From the NCBI GenBank assembly GCA_002418835.1, contig DIEX01000015.1:1-64000 (forward strand): 64,000 bases of DNA, in the 5' to 3' direction. Below the pieces are notes generated by a model that saw nothing but the letters and a program-made list of their open reading frames with translations, ran no database searches and was not told the DNA's origin. Each line of letters begins with the position of its first letter. The stretch's first letter is position 1. The position numbers and the translations under genes are program-made. Positions 24,150 to 32,183 of the stretch are shown one piece after another. The DNA is from Spirochaetia bacterium UBA5763 (lineage in GTDB: Bacteria; Spirochaetota; UBA4802; UBA5550).

Positions 24150-24330
24150 CACCGTCAGGTGCGAGAAAAGGGTTTAATAGTACACTTAAAAAACTGATTA
24201 ATGTTTAAAATGTTTTAATCCGCAACAGATTTCTCAGTCGCAGTCGCTTCTTCGAAATGACAGGGATGGGGATACATCGACAGGTGTAAAAGGACAGATT
24301 GCCACGTCTCCGGCACTCTCCGTACTGACA
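24150..24330. repeat. Dispersed repeat, copy 3
   Basis: It starts with the hairpin CGCACC-GTCA-GGTGCG, then TAGTACACTTAAAAAACTG and TTTTAATCCGCAACAGATTTC, the same framework as at 14185 and 15238, then fragments of the AGTCGC...GAAATGACAGGGATGGGGATAC tail. No gene is supported here. Confidence 0.55.
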
Positions 24331-24365
24331 AAATATTTTTCAATAATCCTCATCTCGATTATATA

Positions 24366-24417
24366 TAAAATAACATCTGTAAAGATACTTGACTGAAACA
24401 GTAAAGAGGGTTACACT
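24366..24417 (+). promoter_or_regulatory. Promoter of the fic gene (shared promoter class)
   Basis: TAAAGATAC joined to -35 TTGACT (24389-24394), a 17-base spacer and -10 TACACT (24412-24417). The upstream box is TCGATTATA instead of ATCGTATA. The start codon follows about 30 bases after the -10 box. Confidence 0.7.
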
Positions 24418-24446
24418 TATGCTCAATACCGTAGAGGCATGTGATA

Positions 24447-25187
24447 ATGAATGAACTCCTTATAAAAGCAGATGAACTGCAGAAGCAGATAAATGAACTC
24501 CGGCCATTAAGCCGTGAAACCGTTCTTTCATTAAAAGATTACTATAAAATCGGCCTTACATGGTCAAGCAATGCCATTGAGGGGAACACCTTAACCGAGT
24601 CTGAAACAAAAGTTGTAATTGAAGACGGGCTCACCATAGGGGGTAAACCTCTGCGCGATCACCTTGAAGCACAGGGACATGCCGAAGCCTTTGAATATAT
24701 GCTTGAACTTGCGGAAAAAAAAAATATTACAGAGAATGATATATTGATGCTTCACCGTATCTTTTACAGAAAAATTGATGATTCAAACGCGGGTGTTTAC
24801 CGTAAAAGCCAGGTGTTTATATCGGGATCGAAGTATCCCTTACCCGGGCCTGACAAAGTTCCGCAGATGATGAATGATGTAGTTACAAAGATAGCTGATA
24901 TCCGTTTAAAGGAACATCCTGTTGTTGCTGCTGCAAAGGCTCATCTTGAGTTTGTATTTGTTCATCCCTTTGTTGACGGTAACGGCAGGGTTGCCCGTCT
25001 CATCATGAACCTTGTGCTGATTCAGAGCGGATATAATATTGCTTTAATATCTCCGGTCCGCCGTGCTGAGTATATATCATCAATTGAGGCAGCGCATAAG
25101 GATGACGCTGATTTTATAAACCTGGTATGCGGGTCAGTTATTGAAACTCAGAAAGATTATTTAAGGATGATGAATATTCAGATATAA
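24447..25187 (+). CDS. Fic-domain protein (AMP/NMP-transferase), class II self-inhibited
   Basis: Fic enzymes usually transfer AMP from ATP to hydroxyl groups of target proteins. In this 246-aa protein the active-site loop is HPFVDGNGR (173-181), the full catalytic form, and the inhibitory motif SNAIEG (41-46), of the type S-x-x-x-E-G, lies in front of the Fic core. This is the class II arrangement, in which the glutamate blocks ATP until relieved. ATG 24447 is chosen because GAGG lies nine bases upstream; GTG 24441 is too close to it. No separate antitoxin is seen. It has its own promoter and ends before a bidirectional terminator region. The target is unknown. Confidence 0.9.
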   Translation: MNELLIKADELQKQINELRPLSRETVLSLKDYYKIGLTWSSNAIEGNTLTESETKVVIEDGLTIGGKPLRDHLEAQGHAEAFEYMLELAEKKNITENDILMLHRIFYRKIDDSNAGVYRKSQVFISGSKYPLPGPDKVPQMMNDVVTKIADIRLKEHPVVAAAKAHLEFVFVHPFVDGNGRVARLIMNLVLIQSGYNIALISPVRRAEYISSIEAAHKDDADFINLVCGSVIETQKDYLRMMNIQI

Positions 25188-25193
25188 ACAAAA

Positions 25194-25219
25194 AAGCCCT
25201 CACCTTCCGGCGGGGGCTT
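25194..25219 (-). terminator. Terminator of the CoA-hydrolase gene
   Basis: AAGCCC...GGGCTT with a GC-rich inner part forms a hairpin that on the minus strand is followed by TTTTTTG, a strong intrinsic terminator for the gene ending at 25271. It may also slow transcripts leaving fic. Confidence 0.75.
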
Positions 25220-25223
25220 CTTC

Positions 25224-25259
25224 CGCTGTAGGGGCCGGGCATGCCTGGCCCCTACAGCG
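25224..25259. repeat. Large GC-rich palindrome
   Basis: CGCTGTAGGGGCC / GGCCCCTACAGCG, a 13-bp perfect inverted repeat around GGGCATGCCT, which is itself nearly palindromic. The whole 36 bases can fold as one hairpin. Similar TGTAGGGGC...GCCCCTACA elements are scattered in many bacterial genomes as REP-like sequences; only one copy is in this window. Confidence 0.6.
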
Positions 25260-25270
25260 TCCCATGTCTG

Positions 25271-27475
25271 TTATATCCTTCCCGCGTTTTTCAGTGCAAC
25301 AATAACAGTCTTCTGCTGAAATCTTTCGCCGAAATTTGCCGGTTTTTCAAGATCCATTCTTTTAAGATATGGAGCCGCTTTCTTCGGAACAGGCTTTATC
25401 ATCTCTGTAACAAGTTTAAATATAGTGCTTACAGGTTTGGATGCTTTGTATGCAAGGAGCCCTTTAAGTGAACCTCCGATTACAACCTCATCCTGGAGTA
25501 AATCTGTTCCGTATGGGAATTGCTTGAAGTAACCTTCAGCCTGGTATTTTCTGATGAATGAATCGACTCTTTCAGGATAATTGTTTTTACATTCTTCCGG
25601 AATTTCCCAGCTCTCTTCTATCTTGCCATGCTTTTTAGCTTTTTCAAGGAGCTGTTTCTGGAACCTGGAGTCAGCAACTTTAATCATCTCCTGTGTAACC
25701 TGCTCTTCAGATAAACCCCTCAGGTGAGCGATACCGTATTCTGTTATAACAATGTCTCTCCAGTATTTCGGCACTGTGCAGTGGCCATAGTTGAATACAA
25801 TATTTGACCTGAGTGTTTTTCCTGAACCCCTTGTTGCCCTTATTGCCATAATAAGTTTCGCGTCAGGTATGGCGTGTGCCATTGCAACAAAGTTGAACTG
25901 CCCGCCAACACCGCTTACAATACGGCCGTCTTCAAGCTGGTCTGATACAATGGCGCCGTTCAGAGTTGCCATCATACCTGAGTTTACAAATCTCCCCCCT
26001 TTTCTCTGAAGGGTGCGGAGTTCGGAGTCTCCATAGAGCTGGTTGACCTTTTCAACACCGGACATTCCAAACTGGGCTCTCTCCTCCTCAGGCATTTCGT
26101 TAAGCGTTTTATAGAAAGACTCAGGCCCCAGGTAGAATCCGCCGAGAATTATCTGCCCGTTTTTGAGTTTTTTACCAAGGAGTTTCTTAATCTCAGCCAT
26201 ATTATTCGGGTCATGTATATCAGCGTTGTATTCTTTGTCGCCATCATAGATAAAGCCGTCTTTATATGTGAGGCCATCTTTGAGGATTCCGAAATGTGTA
26301 AGCATTTTAAAATCCTTCTCCCTGAGTCTCAGGTGTATGCCGTCATATTCAAAGAGCATCTCGAGGATGTTTTCCGGGATATTGTTCTCGGAGAGTTTAC
26401 CTTCATTGACAAGTTTCATTACTGCAATGTTGTCATAGACTTTGCGTTTAAGTATCCCCTTTTTATAAAGCTGCATAAAGGCATCAACAAACATCTCTGA
26501 TGAACCGTATAGCCCCTGTTCAAAGGTGCCTGTGCCGCCGAACTCCTCTATAAGTGAAGCATATTGTTTAGTCAGTCCGGCATCATTTATTATTTCATTG
26601 TATTTATCATTCTGAGTATGCCTCATATCAAGACCGGCAACTATGGCGTCACCAAGGGCGCCGATACCAACCTGCAGAGTCCCGCCGTCTTTAACCAGTG
26701 CGCTTATATTAAGACCGATCATGTGATCTTTTATTGTTACAGCATCTTTAGGCGGCCCGAAAAGCCTGTAGTTGAATTCCGGCCCCTTCAGGAAAACGTC
26801 AAATTGATCAGCTTCATAAACAGCGTCACCATACATAAACGGGAGATTTTCGTTAACCTCGCCGATGATTACCCTTTTTTTCCCTTCCGCTTTCCCCTGG
26901 TTAAGGAAGAGGTTGGCAGTTACATTTATATCAGTGTTGCATCCCATGGAGTACATCATTTTGCCGTTGATCTCCCGGCATGACATCATCTGTCCGAAAA
27001 CATTTGTGTTCTGTGTAAAATAGGCATCCCTGGAAACATGAGTATAGTTTGACGGGAGATGGCGTCTCTGCTGTGACGGAAGATCCATGATCGATCCTGC
27101 TTTGCTGTAGAACTCCCATAGTTCTATGTTTTTAGGGAGTCTGTGCGCGCGAAGGTCAATCATATATTCCAGCTCAGGGCATCCGCCGAAGAGTCTTTCT
27201 GAAAGCGGGCCAACAAGCCTTTTTTCCAGAGGGCTCTTCCCTTTCGGGATCTCCAGAGAGAGAGCTGTCATGATTTTAAGCTTAATAGAGGGATCTTCTT
27301 TTGCCCTGCGGTATAACTCGTTTATAAAGAGAACAGACTTACCGAGCCCCAGTGATGTTGCAAAATTTATCTCTTTGCCAACGTAGTTGATTACATCATC
27401 AACTACCTTAACCACATCATCCGTGATCACACCTGTCCGGCCATACATATGGATGGATTTGTCTAACATATTCAT
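25271..27475 (-). CDS. Acetyl-CoA hydrolase/transferase family protein (long form)
   Basis: This 734-aa enzyme belongs to the acetyl-CoA hydrolase/CoA-transferase family, which moves CoA between small acids such as acetate, butyrate or 4-hydroxybutyrate. Seen: TSLGLGKSVLFINELY early on, the glycine-rich GTLQVGIGALGDAIV and FEQGLYGSSEMFVDAF in the middle, where the family's catalytic glutamate is expected, and VSGVGGQFNFVAMAHAIPDA with GIAHLRG in the second half. It is longer than the ~430-500-aa bacterial enzymes because of an insertion in the middle and a C-terminal extension. The ATG has GAGGT eight bases upstream. Two operator-like palindromes precede it. The exact substrate cannot be told. 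Confidence 0.88.
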   Translation of the reverse strand: MNMLDKSIHMYGRTGVITDDVVKVVDDVINYVGKEINFATSLGLGKSVLFINELYRRAKEDPSIKLKIMTALSLEIPKGKSPLEKRLVGPLSERLFGGCPELEYMIDLRAHRLPKNIELWEFYSKAGSIMDLPSQQRRHLPSNYTHVSRDAYFTQNTNVFGQMMSCREINGKMMYSMGCNTDINVTANLFLNQGKAEGKKRVIIGEVNENLPFMYGDAVYEADQFDVFLKGPEFNYRLFGPPKDAVTIKDHMIGLNISALVKDGGTLQVGIGALGDAIVAGLDMRHTQNDKYNEIINDAGLTKQYASLIEEFGGTGTFEQGLYGSSEMFVDAFMQLYKKGILKRKVYDNIAVMKLVNEGKLSENNIPENILEMLFEYDGIHLRLREKDFKMLTHFGILKDGLTYKDGFIYDGDKEYNADIHDPNNMAEIKKLLGKKLKNGQIILGGFYLGPESFYKTLNEMPEEERAQFGMSGVEKVNQLYGDSELRTLQRKGGRFVNSGMMATLNGAIVSDQLEDGRIVSGVGGQFNFVAMAHAIPDAKLIMAIRATRGSGKTLRSNIVFNYGHCTVPKYWRDIVITEYGIAHLRGLSEEQVTQEMIKVADSRFQKQLLEKAKKHGKIEESWEIPEECKNNYPERVDSFIRKYQAEGYFKQFPYGTDLLQDEVVIGGSLKGLLAYKASKPVSTIFKLVTEMIKPVPKKAAPYLKRMDLEKPANFGERFQQKTVIVALKNAGRI

Positions 27476-27835
27476 CTTTGTTACCTCTTTAAACCGTGAT
27501 TTTTATATTTCCGATGCCGGATTTGAAATATGACGAATCCAGCCATTTGTTTAGACTGACGCATCAGTACAAAAACAAGCCGACAGGACGGTAAATAAAT
27601 CAACCACAGGATTTTGTCAATTCTTTTGACAGTGTAAAAGAAAGAAAATATCTATTTTTTATTACTATTAGGATTAAATAAATTAAAAAATATTCTGAAT
27701 TAAAAATGAGTTTAAATAACCGGATGACCCTGTGACCGTCCGGTCATCTGTATTTTATGCTTTATTTTGATATTTTATTTTTAATAAAAACGTATCTGCC
27801 GGGAAGCAGTTGTAAAAGCAATCAACTGAAGTTTA
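27476..27835 (-). promoter_or_regulatory. Upstream region with two TetR-type operator palindromes
   Basis: No gene lies in these 360 bases. Two palindromes stand out: ACTGA-CGCA-TCAGT (27555-27568) about 80 bases before the CoA-hydrolase ATG, and TGACCG-TC-CGGTCA (27733-27746). Both have the form bound by TetR-family repressors. The rest is AT-rich. The regulator itself is not in the window, and the nearby gene's role suggests control by acyl-CoA or acid status (inference). Confidence 0.45.
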
Positions 27836-28699
27836 TCATCTTGTGAAGTTGAGCCCGAAACCGATCTTTCTCTGGTGCACATTGTAATCTATGAGGCTCT
27901 CACCGTATCCGTCCCAGTACTGCACCATGAGGCTCATGCTGTTAATTGACAGGGGTACTGTGAGATTCAGTTCAACAGCCCCTTTTTTATGGGCAGGATT
28001 AAATCTCATGAGAGAGGAGATATATGTATTGCGGAGCTCCGGTATTTTTACTGTGAGCCCCAGTTCACCGTAGCCGTAATATCTGTGTATGCCGGGATTG
28101 TCATCTCCCCCTACATCCTCTTCGCCGTCTTTTTTATTCTCCTTCAGCCTGTACCAGGCTTTAAGGGTGGCGATAACGCGGTCATTTTCAAAATAGGGTG
28201 TGATATATATCCTGTTCCAGCTCCGTGAGTCCGGGATGTCTTTACCGTTTGATTCATGCTCAGCCCCTGTATCGATACGGAAGCCGCTCCACATCTTTGT
28301 GCGGAAAAAGAATTCAGGGTTGAAATTATTTTCACGGAAGGGGCGTGATTCGCTGAAGTCATAAGCCTGCCAGAATGATTTCTGTGTATATCCGAAGTAG
28401 AATGCCCATCCGTAGAATTTAAGGAGCCGCTGCTTGAGGCTCATCTGGAATTTAATTTCATTTTTTTTCCGTCCGTCATATTCATCCATCCATGAGTATG
28501 TATAGGGGAGGATATAATTCATCTTATGGGCGGAAAATCCGTTTTTTGTATTATTTGATCTGTTGTAGTCTATAAGTTCCTTAAGGGGGGGAGGGGTGAG
28601 GCTGTCCTGTATGGTGCCCTCAAAATCATCGTCATCCTGAGCAGCGATTGGAGCGGCAAATATTATTATAAGGAGTGCTGTATATATCTTTCTGTTCAT
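27836..28699 (-). CDS. pldA: Outer-membrane phospholipase A (OMPLA)
   Basis: PldA is a 12-stranded barrel enzyme of the outer membrane that removes acyl chains from misplaced phospholipids. The 287-aa precursor has a signal peptide (about 1-20, ending AAPIAAQ). The catalytic signature is complete: H148 and S150 in EHESNG and N162 in SRSWNR, as in the E. coli enzyme (His142, Ser144, Asn156). Alternating aromatic strands and a terminal F-x-R fit a barrel. Length is typical. It stands as a single gene; the downstream CoA-hydrolase gene is 360 bases away on the same strand, so the two are probably not one operon. It shows a Gram-negative type outer membrane. Confidence 0.93.
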   Translation of the reverse strand: MNRKIYTALLIIIFAAPIAAQDDDDFEGTIQDSLTPPPLKELIDYNRSNNTKNGFSAHKMNYILPYTYSWMDEYDGRKKNEIKFQMSLKQRLLKFYGWAFYFGYTQKSFWQAYDFSESRPFRENNFNPEFFFRTKMWSGFRIDTGAEHESNGKDIPDSRSWNRIYITPYFENDRVIATLKAWYRLKENKKDGEEDVGGDDNPGIHRYYGYGELGLTVKIPELRNTYISSLMRFNPAHKKGAVELNLTVPLSINSMSLMVQYWDGYGESLIDYNVHQRKIGFGLNFTR

Positions 28700-28865
28700 G
28701 GATTCTCCGTTGTTTTGTTTAAAACATCTTCATGATCCCTTAATATATGTCAGCAAAAATTTTTAACCCGGGATAAACTCCCGGGGGGAGTCAGGCTTCC
28801 TCGAATAGCTTCATCCCCGGCTAATAAATTCGCACCTGTTCCCGCTGAAGGATTATTAATAAAAA

Positions 28866-28985
28866 AACCGGCCCCTGGGGGCCGGTAAACGAAGAAGTGT
28901 TTCAGCATTCCTTTGAATGAAGACGAATAGGAAACTTCATGAAATGAATAGGAGTAACATTTATCAATTAGACCCGCCGCATTAA
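28866..28985 (-). ncRNA. Candidate small RNA with intrinsic terminator
   Basis: On the minus strand the hairpin ACCGGCCCC/GGGGCCGGT (28866-28885) is followed by TTTTTTT, a strong terminator with no gene in front of it. Upstream, TGAAG/CTTCA (28918-28939) makes a hairpin whose 12-base loop holds TTTCCTATTCGT, and CTCCTATTC occurs once more before it; both are complementary to ribosome-binding sites. No good ORF fits between. The 5' end and promoter are not defined. It could be instead a short leader peptide or the tail of a lost gene. The remaining 28700-28865 and 28986-29096 show nothing I can name. Confidence 0.35.
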
Positions 28986-29096
28986 AAAAAGGTTCCATAA
29001 ATTTATTTTTTATGCATGTTTTAATTAAGATTTTTTTATTGAATCAAATATTACTTCGGAAAACACGATTATATAAGTAATAGAGAGGTGCCGGCC

Positions 29097-30020
29097 ATGA
29101 ATGAACTAAAAATTGCGGATAAGGTCTCTAAAACACAGTTCAGCCTCTTTATGAGGCTGCTCCATATACTCGCCCTTGTTCAGCACAGCAGTTCCTCGGA
29201 GAATATGAACTGCACTACAATGTCCGGCCTTCTTTCAAAGGAGCCCGGTAAAGATGATGTAACTGAAAAGATGATTCGTGACAGCGTAGCCAAGCTTATT
29301 GAGATGGGCTTTCCTGTGCAGATGGATAAAGGGGCTCCGAGAGTGGGCCTTGAAAGGGAACTGACAGACTCTGAGATGCTGGAAGTACTCCCTTATTATC
29401 TGAATGTGGTTTCAGACACCATGGGCATCAGGGACTGCTTTAAAAGCTATGTGGGGAGTCATGGTTCAAGGTCACTCTGGATAATCGCACGTATATACTT
29501 TGCCGCATGTGAAAAGAGGCAGATTAAGCTCAGTTACCGGCCAAAGAATAAAAGCGGGGCTGAGGAGTATACGCTTAATCCTTACCGCTGGATATACAGG
29601 GACAACGCTGTTTATCTTATTGCACGCAATGTAGGGAGAGATTTTGAGAACATATCTCTATTCAGGCTCAACAGGATCAGAAATCTCCGGGTAACAGAGA
29701 ACAGTTTTGATGATGATATCCCTCCGGCAGATGAGCTTATGCGTTACAGCATAGGGGCCTTTATAAGCGGCAGGCTGTACAATATCAGACTCCGTTTCAC
29801 CCCTGAGGATAAGGAGAGTGTTGAAGAGGACTTCGGGCACCTCGATGTGCGGTACAGCAATGATAAGGATGGCTATGTTATCGGGACTTTTAAAGTCTGT
29901 GATCTTATAAACCTCTGCAAAGCGGTATTCAGTTATTCAGGGAGAGTTAAGATTCTGGAGCCCCGTGAGGCTGTGGAGCAGATGAGGGAGATGCTGGAAG
30001 AGGGGCTCGGTTCATTATAA
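29097..30020 (+). CDS. WYL-domain transcriptional regulator
   Basis: The 307-aa protein has an N-terminal helical, DNA-binding-like part (about 1-85) and a WYL domain (about 130-215), with KLSYRPKNKSGAEEYTLNPY then RWIYRDNAVYLIARN and the SLFRLNRIRNL stretch, followed by a C-terminal WCX-like extension (RLRFTPEDKESVEEDFGH). WYL domains bind nucleic acid or nucleotide-type ligands and regulate many functions including defence and DNA damage. The strict W-Y-L order is relaxed here. ATG 29097 is chosen because GAGAGG lies eight bases upstream. It is monocistronic. Targets are unknown. Confidence 0.8.
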   Translation: MNELKIADKVSKTQFSLFMRLLHILALVQHSSSSENMNCTTMSGLLSKEPGKDDVTEKMIRDSVAKLIEMGFPVQMDKGAPRVGLERELTDSEMLEVLPYYLNVVSDTMGIRDCFKSYVGSHGSRSLWIIARIYFAACEKRQIKLSYRPKNKSGAEEYTLNPYRWIYRDNAVYLIARNVGRDFENISLFRLNRIRNLRVTENSFDDDIPPADELMRYSIGAFISGRLYNIRLRFTPEDKESVEEDFGHLDVRYSNDKDGYVIGTFKVCDLINLCKAVFSYSGRVKILEPREAVEQMREMLEEGLGSL

Positions 30021-30186
30021 TTTTTTTCCGCTTTCTTTAACCTTTAATACTTATTACCTTAAACTTAATGATTTTAAAACAATTAATTCATGACAAATAT
30101 TTATGGGATTGAACTGATGGTTCTTCCGGATATATAGCATGCAGATGTTATGATTGCTGCAATAAAAGAGTAATTGAAAAAATAAG

Positions 30187-30642
30187 ATGATAAAATTTAA
30201 AGTAAATGTAATTATAAGCTGCAGGAGTGAGATCGTTGCAGAGGCTTTAATCAAACCCTCAAATTTCCCATGCTGGGAAACTGATCTGAAAAAGTATATT
30301 GTGGTAAAGGGGGTGCCTGGTGAGGCAGGTTGTGTGGCACTGCTCTTTTTTTCAAAAAAAGGGAGTTCGTACATGATGGAGGAGGAGCTGGTTCACTGCA
30401 ATCCGGGGAGAAGTTATGTATCCATTCTTACAGGAACCGCTCTGGAGGCCAGAGTAGAGACCATTCTTATACCTTCGGGAGAAGAAACCCTGATGACTTT
30501 AATCTGGTCAGGAAAAGGTAAAACTCTCCTTCTTAAGCTGCTTCTTCCATTTATGCGCAGCAGAATGATCCGGCAGACAGAGATTGAGCTGGATAAATTC
30601 AGAAAACTTGTTGAAGCAAAGGGGAGTGATTTCAACTGCTGA
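30187..30642 (+). CDS. SRPBCC (START-like) family protein
   Basis: This 151-aa protein fits the SRPBCC/polyketide-cyclase fold: an opening strand with FKVNVIISCRSEIVAEALIK, then the helix region FPCWETDLKKYIVVKG, central beta strands (CVALLFFSKKGSSYMMEEEL) and a long C-terminal helix ending QTEIELDKFRKLVEAKG. Such proteins form a hydrophobic cavity that binds lipids, hormones or metabolites; the ligand is not evident. The family is very divergent, so this rests on fold-type pattern and length only. Its stop lies 15 bases before a MITE-like repeat. Confidence 0.6.
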   Translation: MIKFKVNVIISCRSEIVAEALIKPSNFPCWETDLKKYIVVKGVPGEAGCVALLFFSKKGSSYMMEEELVHCNPGRSYVSILTGTALEARVETILIPSGEETLMTLIWSGKGKTLLLKLLLPFMRSRMIRQTEIELDKFRKLVEAKGSDFNC

Positions 30643-30657
30643 ATTACTGATTTTTTC

Positions 30658-30894
30658 CAATGTTTATTCCTAAACATAGTTATTAGTTCAAAGTTATTAG
30701 TATGATTTTTCTGTCATACCGGCTGTAGCGCAGCGGAATGCCGGTATCTCATACAATTAATCTATGAGATTCCGGTATTTGCACGAACTGAAGATGCAAA
30801 ACCGGAATGACAAAATTTTATGATTATAATAGTTTTATACATAATTATTATTTAGAGTTTTTAATTTTTATAATTCTTTTAGGAATTATTACTG
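30658..30894. repeat. MITE-like element, copy 1
   Basis: About 237 bases, repeated at 31858-32127. The ends carry the 9-bp inverted repeat ATTCCTAAA (30666-30674) / TTTAGGAAT (30878-30886) within longer imperfect ends starting CAATGTTT and ending ATTACTG. Inside, CCGGTATCTCAT and ATGAGATTCCGG form a hairpin flanked by GTCATACCGGCTGTAGCGCAGC and ACCGGAATGACAAAATTTT. It has no coding capacity. A target duplication was not recognised. Confidence 0.7.
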
Positions 30895-30933
30895 ATTTTT
30901 TCAGAAAAAAGTTTTTAATTTCCCGTTACTGCC

Positions 30934-30993
30934 ATCGTATAACACTTAGCTCTATATAAAGATACTTGACTCATGAGTTTAATAGGGTAGTGT
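30934..30993 (+). promoter_or_regulatory. Promoter of the STAS gene (shared promoter class)
   Basis: ATCGTATA, 15 bases, TAAAGATAC, -35 TTGACT (30966-30971), 16 bases and TAGTGT (30988-30993). The upstream boxes match the promoters at 14588, 16479 and 24366. It lies between the first MITE-like element and the start codon. Confidence 0.6.
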
Positions 30994-31040
30994 TATGAAA
31001 TTGATTTTACCGGAGTTCTGTATATGAGAGGCAAGGGGAA

Positions 31041-31445
31041 ATGACGCAGCAGCGGAAACTTGATATTGATATCAGAACCGTGAATGATATTTCAGTTCTG
31101 GAGTTGGGGGATAATATAGATTTTTATAATGCCCCGGTTTTTAAAGGTGTTATTAATAATATGATAGCACAGGGTAATAAAACATTCATTGTAAATCTGG
31201 CAAAAATAACTCATATAGATTCTTCCGGAATAGGGGCTCTCATTACAACCATGCTGGAACTGGAGAAAATGGGGGGAGCCCTTAAAGTTTCAGGGCTAAG
31301 CAAACCTGTTAAAAAAGTTTTTGATATGACCCAGGCAATCACCCTCTTTGAAGTGTTTGATACAGAAACAGAGGCTTTGGGGAGTTTTCGCGTGCCGGTG
31401 AAAAAAAAGTCTGTGAATAACGTTCAGATGCAGGATAACAAATAA
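31041..31445 (+). CDS. STAS-domain anti-sigma factor antagonist
   Basis: This 134-aa protein is a SpoIIAA/RsbV-type STAS protein. It carries FIVNLAKITHIDSSGIGALI with the phosphorylation site DSSG at 60-63 and GGALKVSGLSKPVKKVFDMT near the end of the domain. In this family an anti-sigma kinase phosphorylates the serine, and the unphosphorylated form frees a sigma factor or another partner. The kinase and phosphatase are not adjacent; the hybrid kinase at 32184 is of a different type. A C-terminal tail of about 20 basic residues follows the domain. AGGGGAA precedes the ATG. It is flanked by two copies of a MITE-like element. Confidence 0.9.
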   Translation: MTQQRKLDIDIRTVNDISVLELGDNIDFYNAPVFKGVINNMIAQGNKTFIVNLAKITHIDSSGIGALITTMLELEKMGGALKVSGLSKPVKKVFDMTQAITLFEVFDTETEALGSFRVPVKKKSVNNVQMQDNK

Positions 31446-31490
31446 TGAATAGTATAATTATAAGGAATGAAAAAGAAATATTACAGGCTT

Positions 31491-31748
31491 CTACTTTGAA
31501 ATCTTTGTGACTTTGAACTGGTTTTTTTCCAGGTTTTTTACGTAATTATTGAAATACTTTTCAGTGCCGGTTACTTCTATCTCTCTCTTCTCCCCCTTTT
31601 CATAAAGCACCATCCCCCAGAAAAGAACTAATTTTGAATAGTCCCTCCCTGTGACTGTTATGCGGTATGTGTTTTTTCTGCCGATCAGGTTCAGAAAAAA
31701 TCCTATGAGTTCATTTATAATCTGAGGTTTCGATAATATCGGATTCAT
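31491..31748 (-). CDS. Small protein of unknown function
   Basis: The 85-aa basic protein (MNPILSKPQIINELIGFFLN ... KNQFKVTKISK) has an N-terminal helix, then strands TYRITVTGRDYSKLVLFWGM and EIEVTGTEKYFNNYVKNLEK. It has no known motif. Codon use looks like that of neighbours, and an AGG precedes the ATG. It is convergent with the STAS gene (45 bases between stops) and both lie between the repeat copies. Confidence 0.55.
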   Translation of the reverse strand: MNPILSKPQIINELIGFFLNLIGRKNTYRITVTGRDYSKLVLFWGMVLYEKGEKREIEVTGTEKYFNNYVKNLEKNQFKVTKISK

Positions 31749-31857
31749 TGCGCCTGCCTTGAGATATAAAGAATTTGTGATGTTTTTAATTAACAGGAGG
31801 TATGATTTATTATGTCAAACTAAATCTCAATAACGCTGATGCGGTTATCATATAATA

Positions 31858-32127
31858 CAATGTTTATTCCTAAACATGGTTTTTAGTACAAAGCTATTAG
31901 TAAATTCTCCGTCATACCGGCTGTAGCGCAGCGAAATGCCGGTATCTCATAATATCAATCTATGAGATTCCGGTATTTGCACGAATTGAAGTGTGCACGC
32001 CCTGAGCGCAGCGAAGAAGTACCCTTGGGGTAAAACCGGGATGACAAAATTTTTGATTCTAACAATTTTGTATATAATTAATTTTTAGATTTTTTTACTC
32101 TTATAATTCTTTTAGGAATCATTACTG
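31858..32127. repeat. MITE-like element, copy 2
   Basis: About 270 bases, in the same orientation as copy 1 at 30658. The ends are the same (ATTCCTAAA at 31866-31874, TTTAGGAAT at 32111-32119). It differs by an extra block of about 38 bases (GTGTGCACGCCCTGAGCGCAGC onwards) before ACCGGGATGACAAAATTTTT. The hybrid-kinase gene starts 57 bases after its end, so the element may hold that gene's promoter or leader. Confidence 0.7.
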
Positions 32128-32183
32128 CATATAATATAATTTTTATATTTGCCTTAGGCTTTTTTTAGAATTATATTTTAAAT

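Noticed and set aside
12900..24440. Integron cassette array (small genes separated by palindromic repeats)
   Set aside because: No integrase, genes on both strands, and the repeats do not show the GTTRRRY/RYYYAAC core ends expected of attC sites. Repeats also occur in tandem without genes between.
28750..28998. 82-codon minus-strand ORF
   Set aside because: It reads through a strong intrinsic terminator hairpin, which argues against translation; the sequence looks non-coding.
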